Of a DNA stretch of 64,000 nucleotides, positions 10,829-25,000 are shown in pieces; position 1 is the first letter of the stretch; the number at the start of each line of letters is the position of its first letter. The stretch comes from Phoronis australis. Taxonomy: Eukaryota > Phoronida > Phoronidae. Where the stretch lies: NCBI GenBank assembly GCA_002633005.1, contig NMRA01000244.1:1-64000 (forward strand), in the 5' to 3' direction. The notes below the pieces were generated by a model, which saw only the letters and a list, made by a program, of their open reading frames with translations, ran no database searches and had not been told where the DNA came from. The position numbers and the translations under genes are program-made.

Positions 10829-11547
10829 TCACTGCAACAACCTAAATTTTGAACCACGGCAACTTTCATGGGTAAAATGTTTTCAATTCTGTGGGAGAAT
10901 TGTGCTAACGGCCTAGCTTGAAGCTTGTCGAAAACTTCTGTGTTTCGTTGCATTACGTGCCACGGCTCAAATTCTCCTGCTAAATCTTAGGCAACTGTCT
11001 CACATTTCCCGTTACGCCGATAATCGGTTAATACGTTTTATCTTCCTACATATGTTACGAGGGTACATGTTATAAAATTCGCAATACTTAAGTATCGAGA
11101 GTGGACGTTACGGAACAAAGTCGGGGCTCCAGGTAATCTTCCGCTTCGGCCTAAGTCGGGAGTATCTAGTGGCAGAAGAAAAAAAGAAAAACACCAATGT
11201 TTTGTACAATCAGAAATTTGTCCAACGATCTTTACGATATTTGTTATAACTACGCAAGCTATCCAGGACATGTTGAAAAACGTGACTATGGCAGTAAAGG
11301 TCGATAAACATATCAAAAGCGACGGTTTTCTACACCTTTTTATTTTTTGGTTAAAATGTTGCTGTGTTGAAATGTGTCAACTAATTTACACTCTTGGAGT
11401 TTTGCATTTTGTGTGCTATTTTCTACAGGTGAATGGAATTTCTAAAGCTAGTCCTAACACCTACTTCTCACATCACCAAACGTTGTCACTGTATGTGTTC
11501 ACCTGGTTTCACTGATATTTTGACTGGTGGACAAGGATAAAACTTTT

Positions 11548-11689
11548 AATAAACTGCACTAAAAATATCACTTGTCAAAATAGAACAAACGTTTACCATA
11601 GATCTGTTAGCTTACCAATGTGATACTTTAATCTGACTAATTGCTCAATCATATTTTAGCATCATGTAAATATGAAATTAATCAATAAA
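11548..11689 (+). promoter_or_regulatory. Candidate polyadenylation signals
   Basis: AATAAA occurs at 11548-11553 and 11684-11689, about 0.7-0.9 kb past the stop codon of the small plus-strand gene ending at 10828. Either could end its transcript. This rests on the hexamer alone. Confidence 0.35.
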
Positions 11690-11699
11690 AATCTTTTCA

Positions 11700-13080
11700 T
11701 GAATCCTGTTTTTTGGAGCAAAATGAAACATTAAGATGAAAGAAACACCAGTAGCGCCACCTGTCACAAAGAGCTTTGTATTGGAACACCTCAGTTACAC
11801 AGACAGCCTGCTTGTTCATTTTAAGTTTGCATAAACATGAACGTCTTAAAGGGGAAGGCAGCCAGTTTTACAGTAATTTTTGTTTTAATTGCTATTTTCT
11901 AATTATCATAGATAAATTTTCAAGTTAAACTAGCATTAAACCTAGCTAATGTGCATTCTGTCCTAAAGGAGTTATGATTTAGGCCACTAGCTATTTTAAA
12001 ATTGAGGTCAAACTGTTCCTTACTCCGTTTTGAAGTGACCTCTGAGAGCTTGGGAAGAACAGACAGCTTTTTCAAGAGGAAGCTCGTGCAATTTCAGGTG
12101 ATGGCGTTGCTCTAAAGAAATAACAAATTGACACCCCTTTCCTGGCTCAGAACAATTTGATCTCAACTTTAAAATGGTAAGTGATCTAAAACAGTGGTGA
12201 CAGTTCAAACATATGGGATACACCTACTTCCTGACCTTAAGTCACTACAGTCACATGGCTGTAGGTCACTGCACTGCATATTACAAAGAATGGAAATACC
12301 AAGGGTATAGCATCAATCTTCATAACAAATTAAGCAGGTTGCTTCATGATCTCTGTGTACATGTCCCATTTGTAATTCTAAAGTAACAATTATTTGCCGC
12401 ACACCTGACAAATATGCAGCACTTAGCCACAATGTGAACAGGACAGTGTTGCATAATAGACACCAACAAGCCAACTCCGAGGAATCCTGTCGTCCAATGG
12501 AAATCAGTGGAACAGAGCTCATACAGTACACTGTTCAAGAGCACCCGGCGCTTGCATCCTGGTACACAATGATTCCTAGGCATACCAATAACACTCGTAG
12601 AATGGTAAATAATGATCTAATTTATAACGAGTTGTTGCACACACATCTGATGTGTTCAACACAGCCCCAGAAAGTCACATGGTCAACACTATGATTGCCC
12701 TTGTAACACATCTTAATGCTATACCATCTTGTTTTCCCATTTGCTGAAAGGTATCAGTGAGAATATCTTAATTGTGACTTGTAGTGCAACTTATTCAGGT
12801 GACAACACTCTCCTCAATACCTGAGGGAATTGTGCAGCGCCATCTATGGCACAACATAAATAAATACAAAACAACTGCATAACAACAAAAACCAATTGGC
12901 ATAGCCAATTATTTTAATACTGATTTTCCAATGGACTGAATAATTTCTCAACCACATAACAAACAAAGTCTGAAAAATGTGTCCACTTCACGACTGCCCA
13001 GTAACAAATTGTCTGACTCCTCGACTATTGTCAAGTCACACAGGTCTGACTACTAGACCATTACCTAACTAGTCACATGC
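11700..13080. other. Between the small gene and the end of SPG11
   Basis: No convincing exon. Part of it is presumably the SPG11 3' UTR, since the SPG11 stop is at 13081-13083. Confidence 0.5.
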
Positions 13081-16000
13081 CTACTTGCCAGTCTGTTTAT
13101 TAATAACATCCTGCAGGTATGCACTCCCGTCTCCCTTCATCAGTTCAGACACAATATCGTGAAACTTAAGCTGATGTGCAAGGTTGTACCGTGTCACCGT
13201 GTCTTTACAGTAGTCCAGTAACTTGCGCATGTTAAGCACCATCTGATTGGTCGGATTCTTCTCATGTAGAAACCTGCAAGAATTCATCATAATATGCTGA
13301 GGAAATCTGTTGTACCCTCAAAGACACAGGACGATGATGAACAGTTGATAAAAAAAATATGAGCACAGCCCCAGAAATCGCTTTCGCATTACATACAGGT
13401 TCGTATTCACTCCCTTGCACACATTCACATGCATGATAGAGTTCAGAGGAAAAGGAGACACCTTTATGCAATGGTCGAATGTCAGCCAGTGAAGCCAGGA
13501 TTTGAAGCCAGGTCTCCCACGTAGGAGTTGGGAGCTCTAATCACTGTGCCACACTGTCTCCTCCACACTGAACAGTTAATCATGTACACGTGGGTGTCTG
13601 AGTGCACGCGTATGTCTACGTGTGTATTGCATGTACACATTCTGTCTTACCAACCCCTGTGACACACAAACAGCCATGACAGGTTTGGATTTAAAGAAAT
13701 GGCAAGTCTTGAAGAAGCAATCTAGGTCTGAAGATGGGGCGAGTTAGGACTTCTAGTTTTCCTTAAGTCACACTTGGAAACCTGTTAGGCAGTGTTACAC
13801 CTTAAACTGCCTTAGATTAGTTGCATATATTTGGACCTCAGGAATGCAGTTTTCCTTTAAAAGTGTTATTTTGTGAAAAGTAATGAAAAATCCTGATTAT
13901 GACAAAAAAGCGGTTCAGTAATCAATCCACCAAGACCAGTCAATAATAATTCATGGAAGCCCTCAATTGGCCACAATGCTAACAATATGCTTATGGTTCC
14001 TACTAGGCTCTTATAGAGACATCTATGGGGTAGAATAAGAACTACGGTCAATAATACAACATACACTTAAGGTTCTTACTTGTCTGACACTTCAGAGAAG
14101 ACTGCTGACGTCAGCTGAACACGTCCTCTCAGCTCTTGCAGGTACTTGATGTCGCCAGAGACAACCATTTGCTGATAGATGGCGCTAGGCCAGTCACTGT
14201 GCCTGTGATAGGCCTCCGCAACAATGTATGCCTGTTGGATAGTGACAGATAAGTTTCAACCAAGTTACTACAGTTGCAGCTACCACTGCTACCATGGTAA
14301 CACTAGTAACAACTAGTTGATTTAAGTTATAGCAACCCAGAGCATTGACATGCACTCAACCTGTTCATCGCATACAGTGCAGAAACAAGGAATGATAACT
14401 AATATAAACAATCCCACTAAACTAGCAATGCAAGTAAATGCAAAATAGCCTCCAGGGGGAGCAAGGCACACCAGAAATACTATCTTCAAATAGAACACAA
14501 ATATGCAGGAAAATGCAAAAAAAATAAAATTGCCACTAGAGGGCGCAACGGCAGTTGGATCCATCTGAATGTCATCATCATCTGTTGTCATGTTCTAGAA
14601 ACACAACGGTCATTTTTAACAAAAGGTCCTGCAAAAGGTTTTGGAGATAAAGCTCCGGAGGATAAAAAAACTGCCACTAGAGGGTGCCACAGAAGTTGAA
14701 GCTATCTGAAAAACATCATCAGCTGTGCTCTTCCCAATAGAAACATATTCCAATTTTCATAATGATCCATACAGTGGTTTGTCGGATAAGATGGACACCA
14801 AAACAGTACAAAATAGAAAAATGGCCACTAGGTGGCATACAATACATTAAATCTATTTGCAAATGGGAAGGTGTTATAAGTGGTTCTTTATAAAAATTCA
14901 TAAAAAATGTCAAGGAACTCTGAAGATACAGAGGAAAACAGAAGAATATAAAATTGCTACTAGAGGACAGACTGGTAGTTGGATCCATCCAAAAATTCGC
15001 TCACGGTGCCAAATCCATGATAGGAATTTCACAAACATCCATCAANNNNNNNNNNNNNNNNNNNNNNNNNNNNNNNNNNNNNNNNNNNNNNNNNNNNNNN
15101 NAACCACTGTGACACATACAGACGTGACAAGTTTGGATTTAAAGAAATGGCAAGTCTTGAAGAAGCAATCTAGGTCTGAAGATGGGGCGAGTTAGGACTT
15201 CTAGTTTTCCTTAAGTCATACATGGAAACCAGTGTTACAGTGTTACAGGCAGTGTTACACCTTAAACTGCCTTAGATTAGTCGCATATATTTGGACCTCA
15301 GGAATGCAGTTTTCCTTTAAAAGTGTTATTTTGTGAAAAGTTAAGTAATGAAAAATCCTGATTATGACAAAAAAGCAGTTCAGTAATCAATCCACCAAGA
15401 CCAGTCAATAATAATTCATGGAAGTCCTCGATTGGCCACAATGCTAACAATATGCTTATGGTTCCTACTAGGCTCTTATAGAGACATCTATGGGGTAGAA
15501 TAAGAACTACGGTCAATAATACAACATACACTTACTTGTCTGACACTTCAGAGAACACTGCTGATGTCAGCTGAACACGGCCTCTCAGCTCTTGCAGGTA
15601 CTTGATGTCGCCAGAGACAACCATCTGCTGATAGATGGCGCTAGCCCAGTCACTGTGCCTGTGATAGGCCTCCGCAACAATGTATGCCTGTTGGATAGTG
15701 ACAGATAAGTTTCAACCAAGTTACTACAGTTGCAGCTACCACTGCTACCATGGTAACACTAGTAACAACTAGTTGATTTAAGTTATAACAACCCAGAGCA
15801 TTGACATGCACTCAATGTGTTCATCGCATACAGTGCAGAAACAAGGAATGATAATTTAAATATAAACATTCCCACTAAACTAGCAATGCAAGTAAATGCA
15901 AAATAGCCTCTAGGGGGAGCAAAGCACACTAGAAATACTACCTTCAAATGGAACACAAATATGCAGGAAAATGCAAAAAAATAAAATTGCCACTAGAGGG

Positions 16001-19000
16001 CGCAACGGTAGTTGGATCCATCTGAATGTCATCATCATCTATTGTCATGTTCTAGAAACACAACGGTCATTTTTAACAAAAGGTCCTGTAAGAGGTTTTG
16101 GAGATAAAGCTAAGGAAGATAAAAAACTGCCACTACAGGGTGCCATAGAAGTTGAAGGTATCTGAAAACCATCATCAGCTGTGCCCTTCCCAATAGAAAC
16201 ATATTCCAATTTTCATAATGATCGATACAGTGGTTTGTCGGATAACAAGATGGACACAAAAACAGTACAAAATAGAAAAATTGGCCACTAGGTGGCATAC
16301 AATACATTAAATCTATTTGCAAGTGGGAAGGTGTTATAATTGGTTCTTTATAAAAATTCATAAAAAAATGTCAAGGAACTCTGAAGATACAGAGGAAAAC
16401 AGAAGAATATAAAATTGCTACTAGAGGACAGACTGGTAGTTGGATCCATCCAAAAATTCGCTCAAGGTGCCAAATCCATGATAGGAACTTCACAAACATC
16501 CATCAAGGGATTTTGGAGATGCAGTAGACAAATGCAGGATGTATGTATGAAAAGGGATAAGAGCATAATGCATGCACAGATAATTATTTTGGTGCATGAA
16601 AACTAACAGTGACAATAGTGCAGACGTCCTATAAACCAAGAGTCATTATCATAATTATAATCACGGCAGAAAATAAATATTAATAGAATTCTAGTATTTA
16701 GTATTTAGCAATTTGGATAGATTATGCCAAATTGGATTGACTAACGTCAAGAACATATTTTTAATACATTAACCACTTGAAACAATAACTTTTAATATAA
16801 TTGTATAGCCTTTTATACATATGTATGTGTGTGACTGTGTATGTTTTTCTTCACATACATATACATTAAGTTTGTTAAAGACACGACTAGACTTTTTGTT
16901 AACGAGCTTGATGCTAGTACGTTCGTAATTTCAGAAAATTTTCCTTTCTTCTAGTGTGCAGGAATGAAGTAACAAACCAAAAGATAACATATAAACAAAA
17001 GCTGTAGCTATATTTCGTGACTTCAAGTCACATCATCAGGCAATGAGTGGAATGAAAATATACAGACTGAAATAAACAGTGAAATACACGTGACAACATA
17101 CAGGTCTTGTTGCGTCTTTATATATATACATATACATTTACATAAACGTAGCCTTACTTCATAAAACTTGGAATGATGAGTGATAAATGAGGTCACTTGA
17201 GGAGGAGTGAGGTTGATGACGAGAATGGCCATTGGTAACAGCTGTGTCTGTAATGCGACCAGGCGTGCCTGCTTCACACAGTTCTGAGCATGGCGAAGAC
17301 ACTCTTCTTTCACGTAACTTTCTGCCGCGTCGGAGAAGTATTGTACAATATTATGTAGTGTAGTCATACATGATGACTCTGCAATTATACAGCAAGAATT
17401 TACAGACCATACTAAAACTTTAGAGCGATTCTTGTGAAACAGGTTGAAAGATTTGCTTATTAATAAGCTAACTTCTTTTCCAATACAGGCAGGGACAAAT
17501 TTTGCAGATGGTCAATTTTGTGAATTGAGCTTATGCTGATGTTGAACAACACAGCTAGTATTTTTGGCATTTTCCCCGACACTCGTAGCATTTATTGTAC
17601 AGAAGCATGAGAAGGCGTGAAATGATGTCTACGAAGATGACTGCGGAGTTGAGCCAACACAATGGTGTTTAATTAATAGAAACAAAGTCTTACAGCTACG
17701 TAACATGAATTAAGCACTTTTGCGGTAGGTTCAGGAAATGACCCCATCATTATCTACACACAATTCCATGCGCCTTTCCAAACTGAAAAAGACGCGCTGG
17801 GTTATGGAATACATCTGTTGAGAATGAAATCGACATACTGCAAAAAACGCTGACAACTAGCATATGACAACTCTTTGCTGCATGTACTACAGCGTTGTTT
17901 GGCAATAGAATTGTGACGATTGATGCAAAGTTTAGGGTGCCTAGCTACAGTAGAAAAAACAACAAAAGTTTGGGACCCTATTCAAGAGAATCACCCTTTA
18001 GAAATGACACAGTACTATCACTCACAGAAATAAATGAATTCTAAACCAGATTTCATTGGCAGCAAATTTGATGGCAAGTCACAAAAAATTCGCTTCAAAC
18101 TTTTACTAAGAAAACCCTTTTGAGGCGTTCAAGTTCAGGCAGGTTAAGACTACATCCTCCAACCTATTACCTTAAGGTAACTGAGTGCCTTTGTTACAAA
18201 GGATTGAACTTTTTAAACACCTTTTTCAAAAAGTATTAATAATAGTCCCCTAAACCATAAGTCCTTGATGAATACAAAATCATATGAGCATAGATGCTCA
18301 TAACCATGTGACTGAATTTTTTCTCAAAAATGCTGATTTTTTAGATCCCTGTAATTTCCAGAAACACTTTTTCACAAGAAACATGCACTCTGTTTTTTAT
18401 TCTCTTAGCTATGTGGAACTTTATTTTAAGACCTTTTAGACAGAGAAATCTGCAGTCAAAAATGAAGATTACGTGAAAAAAACAACTTCAATTTTAACAA
18501 CTGAACTCTCAGGCTAAAAGACTTAAAAGAAAATCCCAGACAATCGTGTTTTTGGACCTAATAGAATAGCGAAAATGAGCAGCTTTATTGTGAAAAAATT
18601 TGTTTGTGGAAAAATGTGATTTATGTGAAGAAACAGGTTTAGAAAAAAAGCAAAAATGTGATTACAAACTAGTGGACATTGCTTTCGTTCACTTAAGATT
18701 TTGTGACTATCAAGGATTTTATTACTTTTATGGGCTAGTAATAAGTTATTAACAATTTTATCCTGGCCTAAATGAACGACATTTTCACTCTCACTTGCCA
18801 ACACATTACCTAAAGGCCTGGCAGCGAGTGCCTTCAAGTGCCTGAATGCCTCTTCCTCCAATAACTGGGCAATCTCACGGTACATGGTGAAGTGTAATGA
18901 CACCATCGTGTATGTGTCAGTGTCACCAGGGTAACGCTTCAGGTACTCCAAGATGGCTAATTTAAGGCGGTCCTCCTACCGAGCACAAACAGTTAGACAG

Positions 19001-22000
19001 AAGATCAATCAAACACCGTCTTAGATGAATACAAAATCGATTCTTGGACATACAAAAAAATTTGCTCACACTAACGAAGCCTCAATTCTGTAAACACTAG
19101 CAGGGCTCTACCTAAATATTTTCTTCCACAACAATTGCACAGTACTGATAATATGATAATTCCAAATGTGTATAATTATATTGAAGTCTATGTTAAAGTT
19201 CAACATAACTAACTGAAATTAAATGTGTTTAATTCCACCACAGCCTTCACACTCACCTTCTCGATCCCCTTCCTGAAGAGTAGTTCAAACTGATGATTCT
19301 GTTTAAGTGTGTCGAATATGTAGGTCATCTCACTAAAGCGACCAACACCGGTCAGGAGGCGAATCTGCAGTAAATGTTTAACAGTGCAGCTGCACAAAGC
19401 ACAGTATTGTAACGCATGTCAATGCACAACTACACAGGTCCCAAAAACAGTTTTGCTGAAGGTTGACTAGCTTTGCTGATGTAACATTGAAAATCGTGAA
19501 GAGAATTAAAAGAAAACTTGCTGAAATTGTTTGAAGTAAATATAAAAAATTGGAAAACAGATCAAGAAGATGTCCCCATCCACACCTTTGCCTTTGCGAG
19601 CTGCCACGAACAGCTTAAACAATAGTCCATGTTGAAACAAAAGAGCACTGAATAAACTGTCCTGGCAAACATCAAGAGTCACCTTGGCTGAATGCACCTT
19701 GCTTTAGTTATTCTACCTGATTAATATATAGATTGGCTTACAAAGCAGACCAGATTGATCTGGTCAAAAGTTCAGTTGGCATTGGAAATAGAAAAATTTT
19801 AATACAATTCTGAATCATTTTACAAAATCATCTAGACTTCCCAGTATGCACACAAAATTCTTCTTGCTCAGGATTTTCATCTTGAATGCAAATTCCCCTC
19901 TCTGGGGCTACTTTTTACGTCTTGCGGACATATGTGTTAGCTCAAGGACAGACTAACCATGCTCTAGAACATCATTCCAAAATAGGCAGACGGAGAAAGT
20001 CAAAAGTTAACAAGACTGCCATTCTCAAAAGCTTGTCAAGAATTCAAGAGGTTTGTTGAACGGTTGCTACAATGAGGGTGAACCTCAACAACTTCATTTA
20101 GGTATGACAGGTGGTACTGGTCTGATATAACGTGCCCGAATTGTGAGAACCAGTCGTCTCCACTAGATAACGGGCATCAAACTGGTTCTCAAAACACGGG
20201 CACACTATATCAGACTATTGCCATGACAGATTGTAGGAGAGTTTTCAGGTCACAGTGAATGTACAGGTCAACAAAAATAAACAATACATGGAAGTATTTA
20301 TAGGGCAGTCTCCTATTACGGTACTGTATGATATTCTACAAGCATGAATGGTAATAGACATTTTTATTAAAAACATTGGGCTGGTGTTTTGTGATTACGC
20401 TCCTTAGACCTCTCAAAAGACAGGCAAGATTAGGTAATAAACGTATACAGGTATAGCGGTTGGAATGAGAAGCAGCCTTCATGTATTTTGACTACATAAA
20501 AAGTCAAACAAGATGGCCTATTGCAGCTGCAGATTTCATTGAGTACCACATGACAGTTGACCAGCACTGATGGGCATACAACATCAATTATCACAAAAAT
20601 GTCAATTTGTTCAGACAGAAAATAAGCAGATGAGAACTATCACCAATTCATGAGATAAACAAATGAAAATTTTTTTGTTCTAGTATTTCGTCGATTTTAC
20701 ACATGAAGAAATTATTTGAAACCTACCACTAAATAACACTTTTTCCTGTCTACATAATGTCAGTGACACAGCTACATAAGACTAAGGCCACAGTTGATTA
20801 AAAGCAGACAAAACACGTCTGTGATAAGAAATGACACATTATCGAATACAGGATTGGACTGCAATTTGGATATTATAAAATTAACATAAAAGCTGGGTGA
20901 ATAAGTAACTCGCTTGTCTAGTTTCTAAGTGTTTTGAAAAAGGACATTTTAGACAACTATTCAACTGCAGCTTCAGTGTTGATGCTGACACTCTTATCTC
21001 CTAAACAAAATGTAGGAGAAAGTATAAGACGTACACGAAGGTTATCTCAGTTGGCTTACTGAATAAATTACACGTATGTGGTCTCACTATAATGTTGATA
21101 CCAAAGGCTATGGATGTCAGATAGATACTCTACATTGTTGTCAGAGCTTGCCAGCCTACACAAACACTTGTGTATGACGTTATGCACTGGAGAAGCGAGG
21201 CACAGTCGATTTTATAGTCACTGTGGTTGTGAGACGTACCCTATTTGGACGTCAGCACGAGCTGGACCTACCATTAGAGGGAACTCCTCTGCTTGACCCA
21301 AATTGACGGTACACAGCCTGGCAGCTCGGAGTATGTTGGAGATACCTTCCATGTTGCACGCTTGAGTGTAACACTCATGAGCACAAATCAAAAGTTCCAC
21401 TTGAGTTGAGAACACTTAAATGGGAAACAACATGTTTACTTAATTACAAGTCAATTAGTAACAAATGAAAACATGTCACCAATAATCACAGTTGCTCTAT
21501 TAATTAGCACTACATCAAATATCAACAAGAGTGTTTCAAATGTCACAACTGATATCTAACAAAAGCTGGATTATCAGTCGCATGTCCAAATACATTGTAG
21601 ACTGCCTGGATATATTTACTGTGAACATTGAAGATTGTGAGAATTCTATAACTTCACATGTGACAGAAATTGTGATCAAAGCACATACATTTTACATCAA
21701 TGAGAAAGTAGTAAACACTGAATTAACGTAATCACAAATTCTTTCATGATCACTCACCAGCGTGTGATTGGTCAGAATCAGGTGAGAGAGCGGCTGCAGC
21801 ATCGACAAGTCGTGCGCCAAGTAAAGATGCATCACAACACAGTTTGATGAGACTAGACAGGTCATGCTTACTGTCTGCGCTGGTTGGGTTATAGACTAGC
21901 TCTTGTGAGGGCGACTCTCCTTTATGAACATCTGAAGAGGGTGAAGATGCCAGGTATATGATAGAGAAAGACAGGGGTGGAGCCATGCTCCTAGTTGGAG

Positions 22001-25000
22001 TTTTACATAAAAATTGCTGATTGTTACTCGGCAAATCACATTACGCACACAAATTTTGTTATCATATAAAAAGTGACTTGATAATGGGTATTATATTTCA
22101 TCCAGGGGAAGTACTATAAAAGACATTAATTCCATAATTCAAAACTTGTGGGCAAATCCATTAAAATCATCACTTCAGCTATAAGTTAAATTAATTTAGT
22201 GATAAAGATTACACTGTATTCAATGATAATAAAAACGATACGTTCGGGAGGAAAACATGCGTGAGAGCTGACAATATATACAATACACTTCACACAGCTG
22301 AGAGTCAATGACAAGTTGTTACTTCTGTTTAACTACAGATGGAGTAACTTTCATCTTACCATGAAGTTGATGACCTGTGAGCACCTCCAGTGACCGAATG
22401 ATACACTCGGCAACAAAGCCTGCCACTTCATCCACTGGTAATGAGCTTGACTCAACCAGTGCTTGAGCCAGTGAATACTTGACATGGTACGTGGTGGTCA
22501 GCAGCTGACGTAGGACTGTGTACAATGGCTCCCCAATAAGATGGCAGTACTCAAGGTCCAGGAGCTGGCCAATAGAAAGATGGTTAACAAAACCAGTGGG
22601 TACTGCCATCTTGTGGCAGACAATATATTCATTCAAATAAGCCTAACAGATGGCTGTTGTGGTTGTTGACATCACAGCCAGAATCAACAATTAACAGATG
22701 AAGTAATTGATCAAAGTTTGTCTGAAATTTTTTTGAAATATGATTGACACAGTCGAACGTACAGGAGCGGCAGTTTGTGTTAGTTTCTAATAAAAATTCA
22801 CAAAGTATGAAGACAAAACTCTAGGGAACTGGTGACAAAGAAAAGATGTCTTGAACAGATTTGTTAATAAATAACTTACTGTGTCCCACTTGAGAATTGA
22901 GATTTAACAGCTTCACTTCATTCCAACAAAGCTATGAATCATTTTTTGCCTAAATTCTGTTCAGTGCTAGACAACAGTTGGGTTACATCAATGTGTAATT
23001 TTTTTGTTAGCAAAATAGCAAGACACATCCAACTGTACGGAGAAGAAAACATCATACTGCAATCAACAAACTTTTAAACAGCAGAAGCAGACAATAAGTG
23101 CAGACACTCAAAACCACTTAATCACATCTGAGCCATAGCATAGTACTTTACTATTACAGTTGTTCCAAGGCCACCTATGGAACTCTACTTAGGAAACTGT
23201 TAAACATGAACTATTTGATATTGTCAAGAGAATAACCTCAACAGCTTTCTGAAAACCATAGGCTTGTGGAGTTACTGCTGGAAAGTCCAAATGTATGAGT
23301 GAAGGCTTTATTCTCCTCTCTTGTGTTGTTAATTTCTATTCCTTTGTTGAAATAAATAGTTTCATATTAATTAAAAAACTCAGCCATACCTGTGAAACCT
23401 TGTACAGGGTGACTATCCTAGAACAGCATCGTTGCCCCAGGCAACAGTGCTGCTGCAGTCTCTCCATGGTAGCGATAACGTCACTAGAGTCCAGCACCAT
23501 CTGCTCAGGAGGGGCGGCCATACTGAGAATACTGGCAGCTGTAACAGTCATGGTGGTCACAGTTCAAACAACAAGACAAGTGAGGTGTTCATAGTGAAAA
23601 GCTTGTGTAAAAGATGTCAGGCATGAGACATAAAGACCCTCATCAACATTGAGGTGCTATAGTGTATTGAGGTGCTGTACTGTACTGAGGTGCTGTACTG
23701 TACTGAGGTGCTGTGCTGTATTGAAGTTCTGTACTGTATTGAGAAACTGTACTGTATTGAGGTGCTGTACTGCATTGAGGTGCTGTACGGTATTGAGATG
23801 CTGTACTGTATTGAGGTCAGTGCTGTACTGTATTGAGGTGCTGTACTGTATTGAGGTGCTGTACTGTATTGAGGTGCTGTAGTGTATTGAGGTCAGTGCT
23901 GTACTGTAGTGAGGCGCTGTACTGTAGTGAGGTGTTGTACTGTATTGAGGTGTTGTACTGTATTGAGGTGCTATACTGTATTGAGCGCTGTTTCTCTGAA
24001 AATTGACAATCAATTGGAACATCTCATTTTCAAGAATGGGGAGTGTGAGATGATTCAATGTACTAATTTTGTGACATCTTACAAAAAGTCAAGTTCTGAA
24101 ATATTTACTTCCCATTTTTTATAGCCACTGTCATATTATGATGCGAATGGAGCTCACAGGAAATATGCTGCGATTAACTTACAGCTAATTGTGCGAGAAA
24201 GGCCTGGCAACAGCTTGCTCAGTTTACGCCCCCTTCGAGGGGGGTCATGGACCAATAACCTCTTCATGTCCTCATCAATGGTGTCTGGTGTTTCCACTTC
24301 AGAGGCTAACCGGATACATGTCTGTACGAAACAACATACAATCGCTACTATACCAAACAAAATTAATTCTTGACACATTGACAGAAGACTGGCTGAGTGA
24401 TGTGAAAACAGACATTTTTAATAACACAGAAACAGCCATTAAGAAAAAGTGGAATCACAACAGCATGGTAACCAAGGTTTGATAATTTGTAGTTAGGACT
24501 ACTTCAGACTGAGCCAGGAACCAACGAAACAAACGATTAAATATTCAAAATGCACGATGTGGCTCTAACTTCAATTATCTTCATTCAGTTCTTCGTGGGT
24601 TTACATTGTGGTAACAACAAGAACATCTTTATGGGGTAATGGCCGGATATAACGTGCCTGAATTTCGAGAACCAGTTTTCTCCACTGAATAACAGCCAAC
24701 AAACTGGTTCTCAAAATACAGGCACATTACATCCGACTATTGCCTCTTCATGGTTAACTTCTCTGAGAAAGAAATATTAAAAGTAATGCAGTGTGGCTCA
24801 CATTATTTTACACGTTTAACAGCCATCAAACGTGTTCGGAAAAATTGCAAGCAATGTTTCTGTTACCAGGGTTTTCTTGCAACAGATCAAAATCACTGAG
24901 CAAAGCAAGTTTACAAACTTATAAGACAGCAAATTGTCGTGAGCATCTGATGCTATCAAAAAGATGGCTGCTTTCTTGTGAGTAAGCTTGCTATGCTCAT

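Larger units (their letters stand above)
13650..16505. repeat. Direct duplication of about 1.4 kb flanking an assembly gap
   Basis: Copy 1 (about 13650-15045) and copy 2 (15102-about 16505) are nearly identical over their whole length, including an SPG11 exon, intron sequence and small indels. Copy 1 ends exactly at the first N, and copy 2 starts just after the last N. Breakpoints that coincide with a gap, together with allele-like divergence, suggest two haplotypes placed in tandem by the assembler. Confidence 0.9.

Noticed and set aside
23649-24058. Long cysteine-rich and STAPHYS-like ORFs on both strands
   Set aside because: They are read-through of the 18-bp minisatellite; a repeat length divisible by 3 keeps them open.
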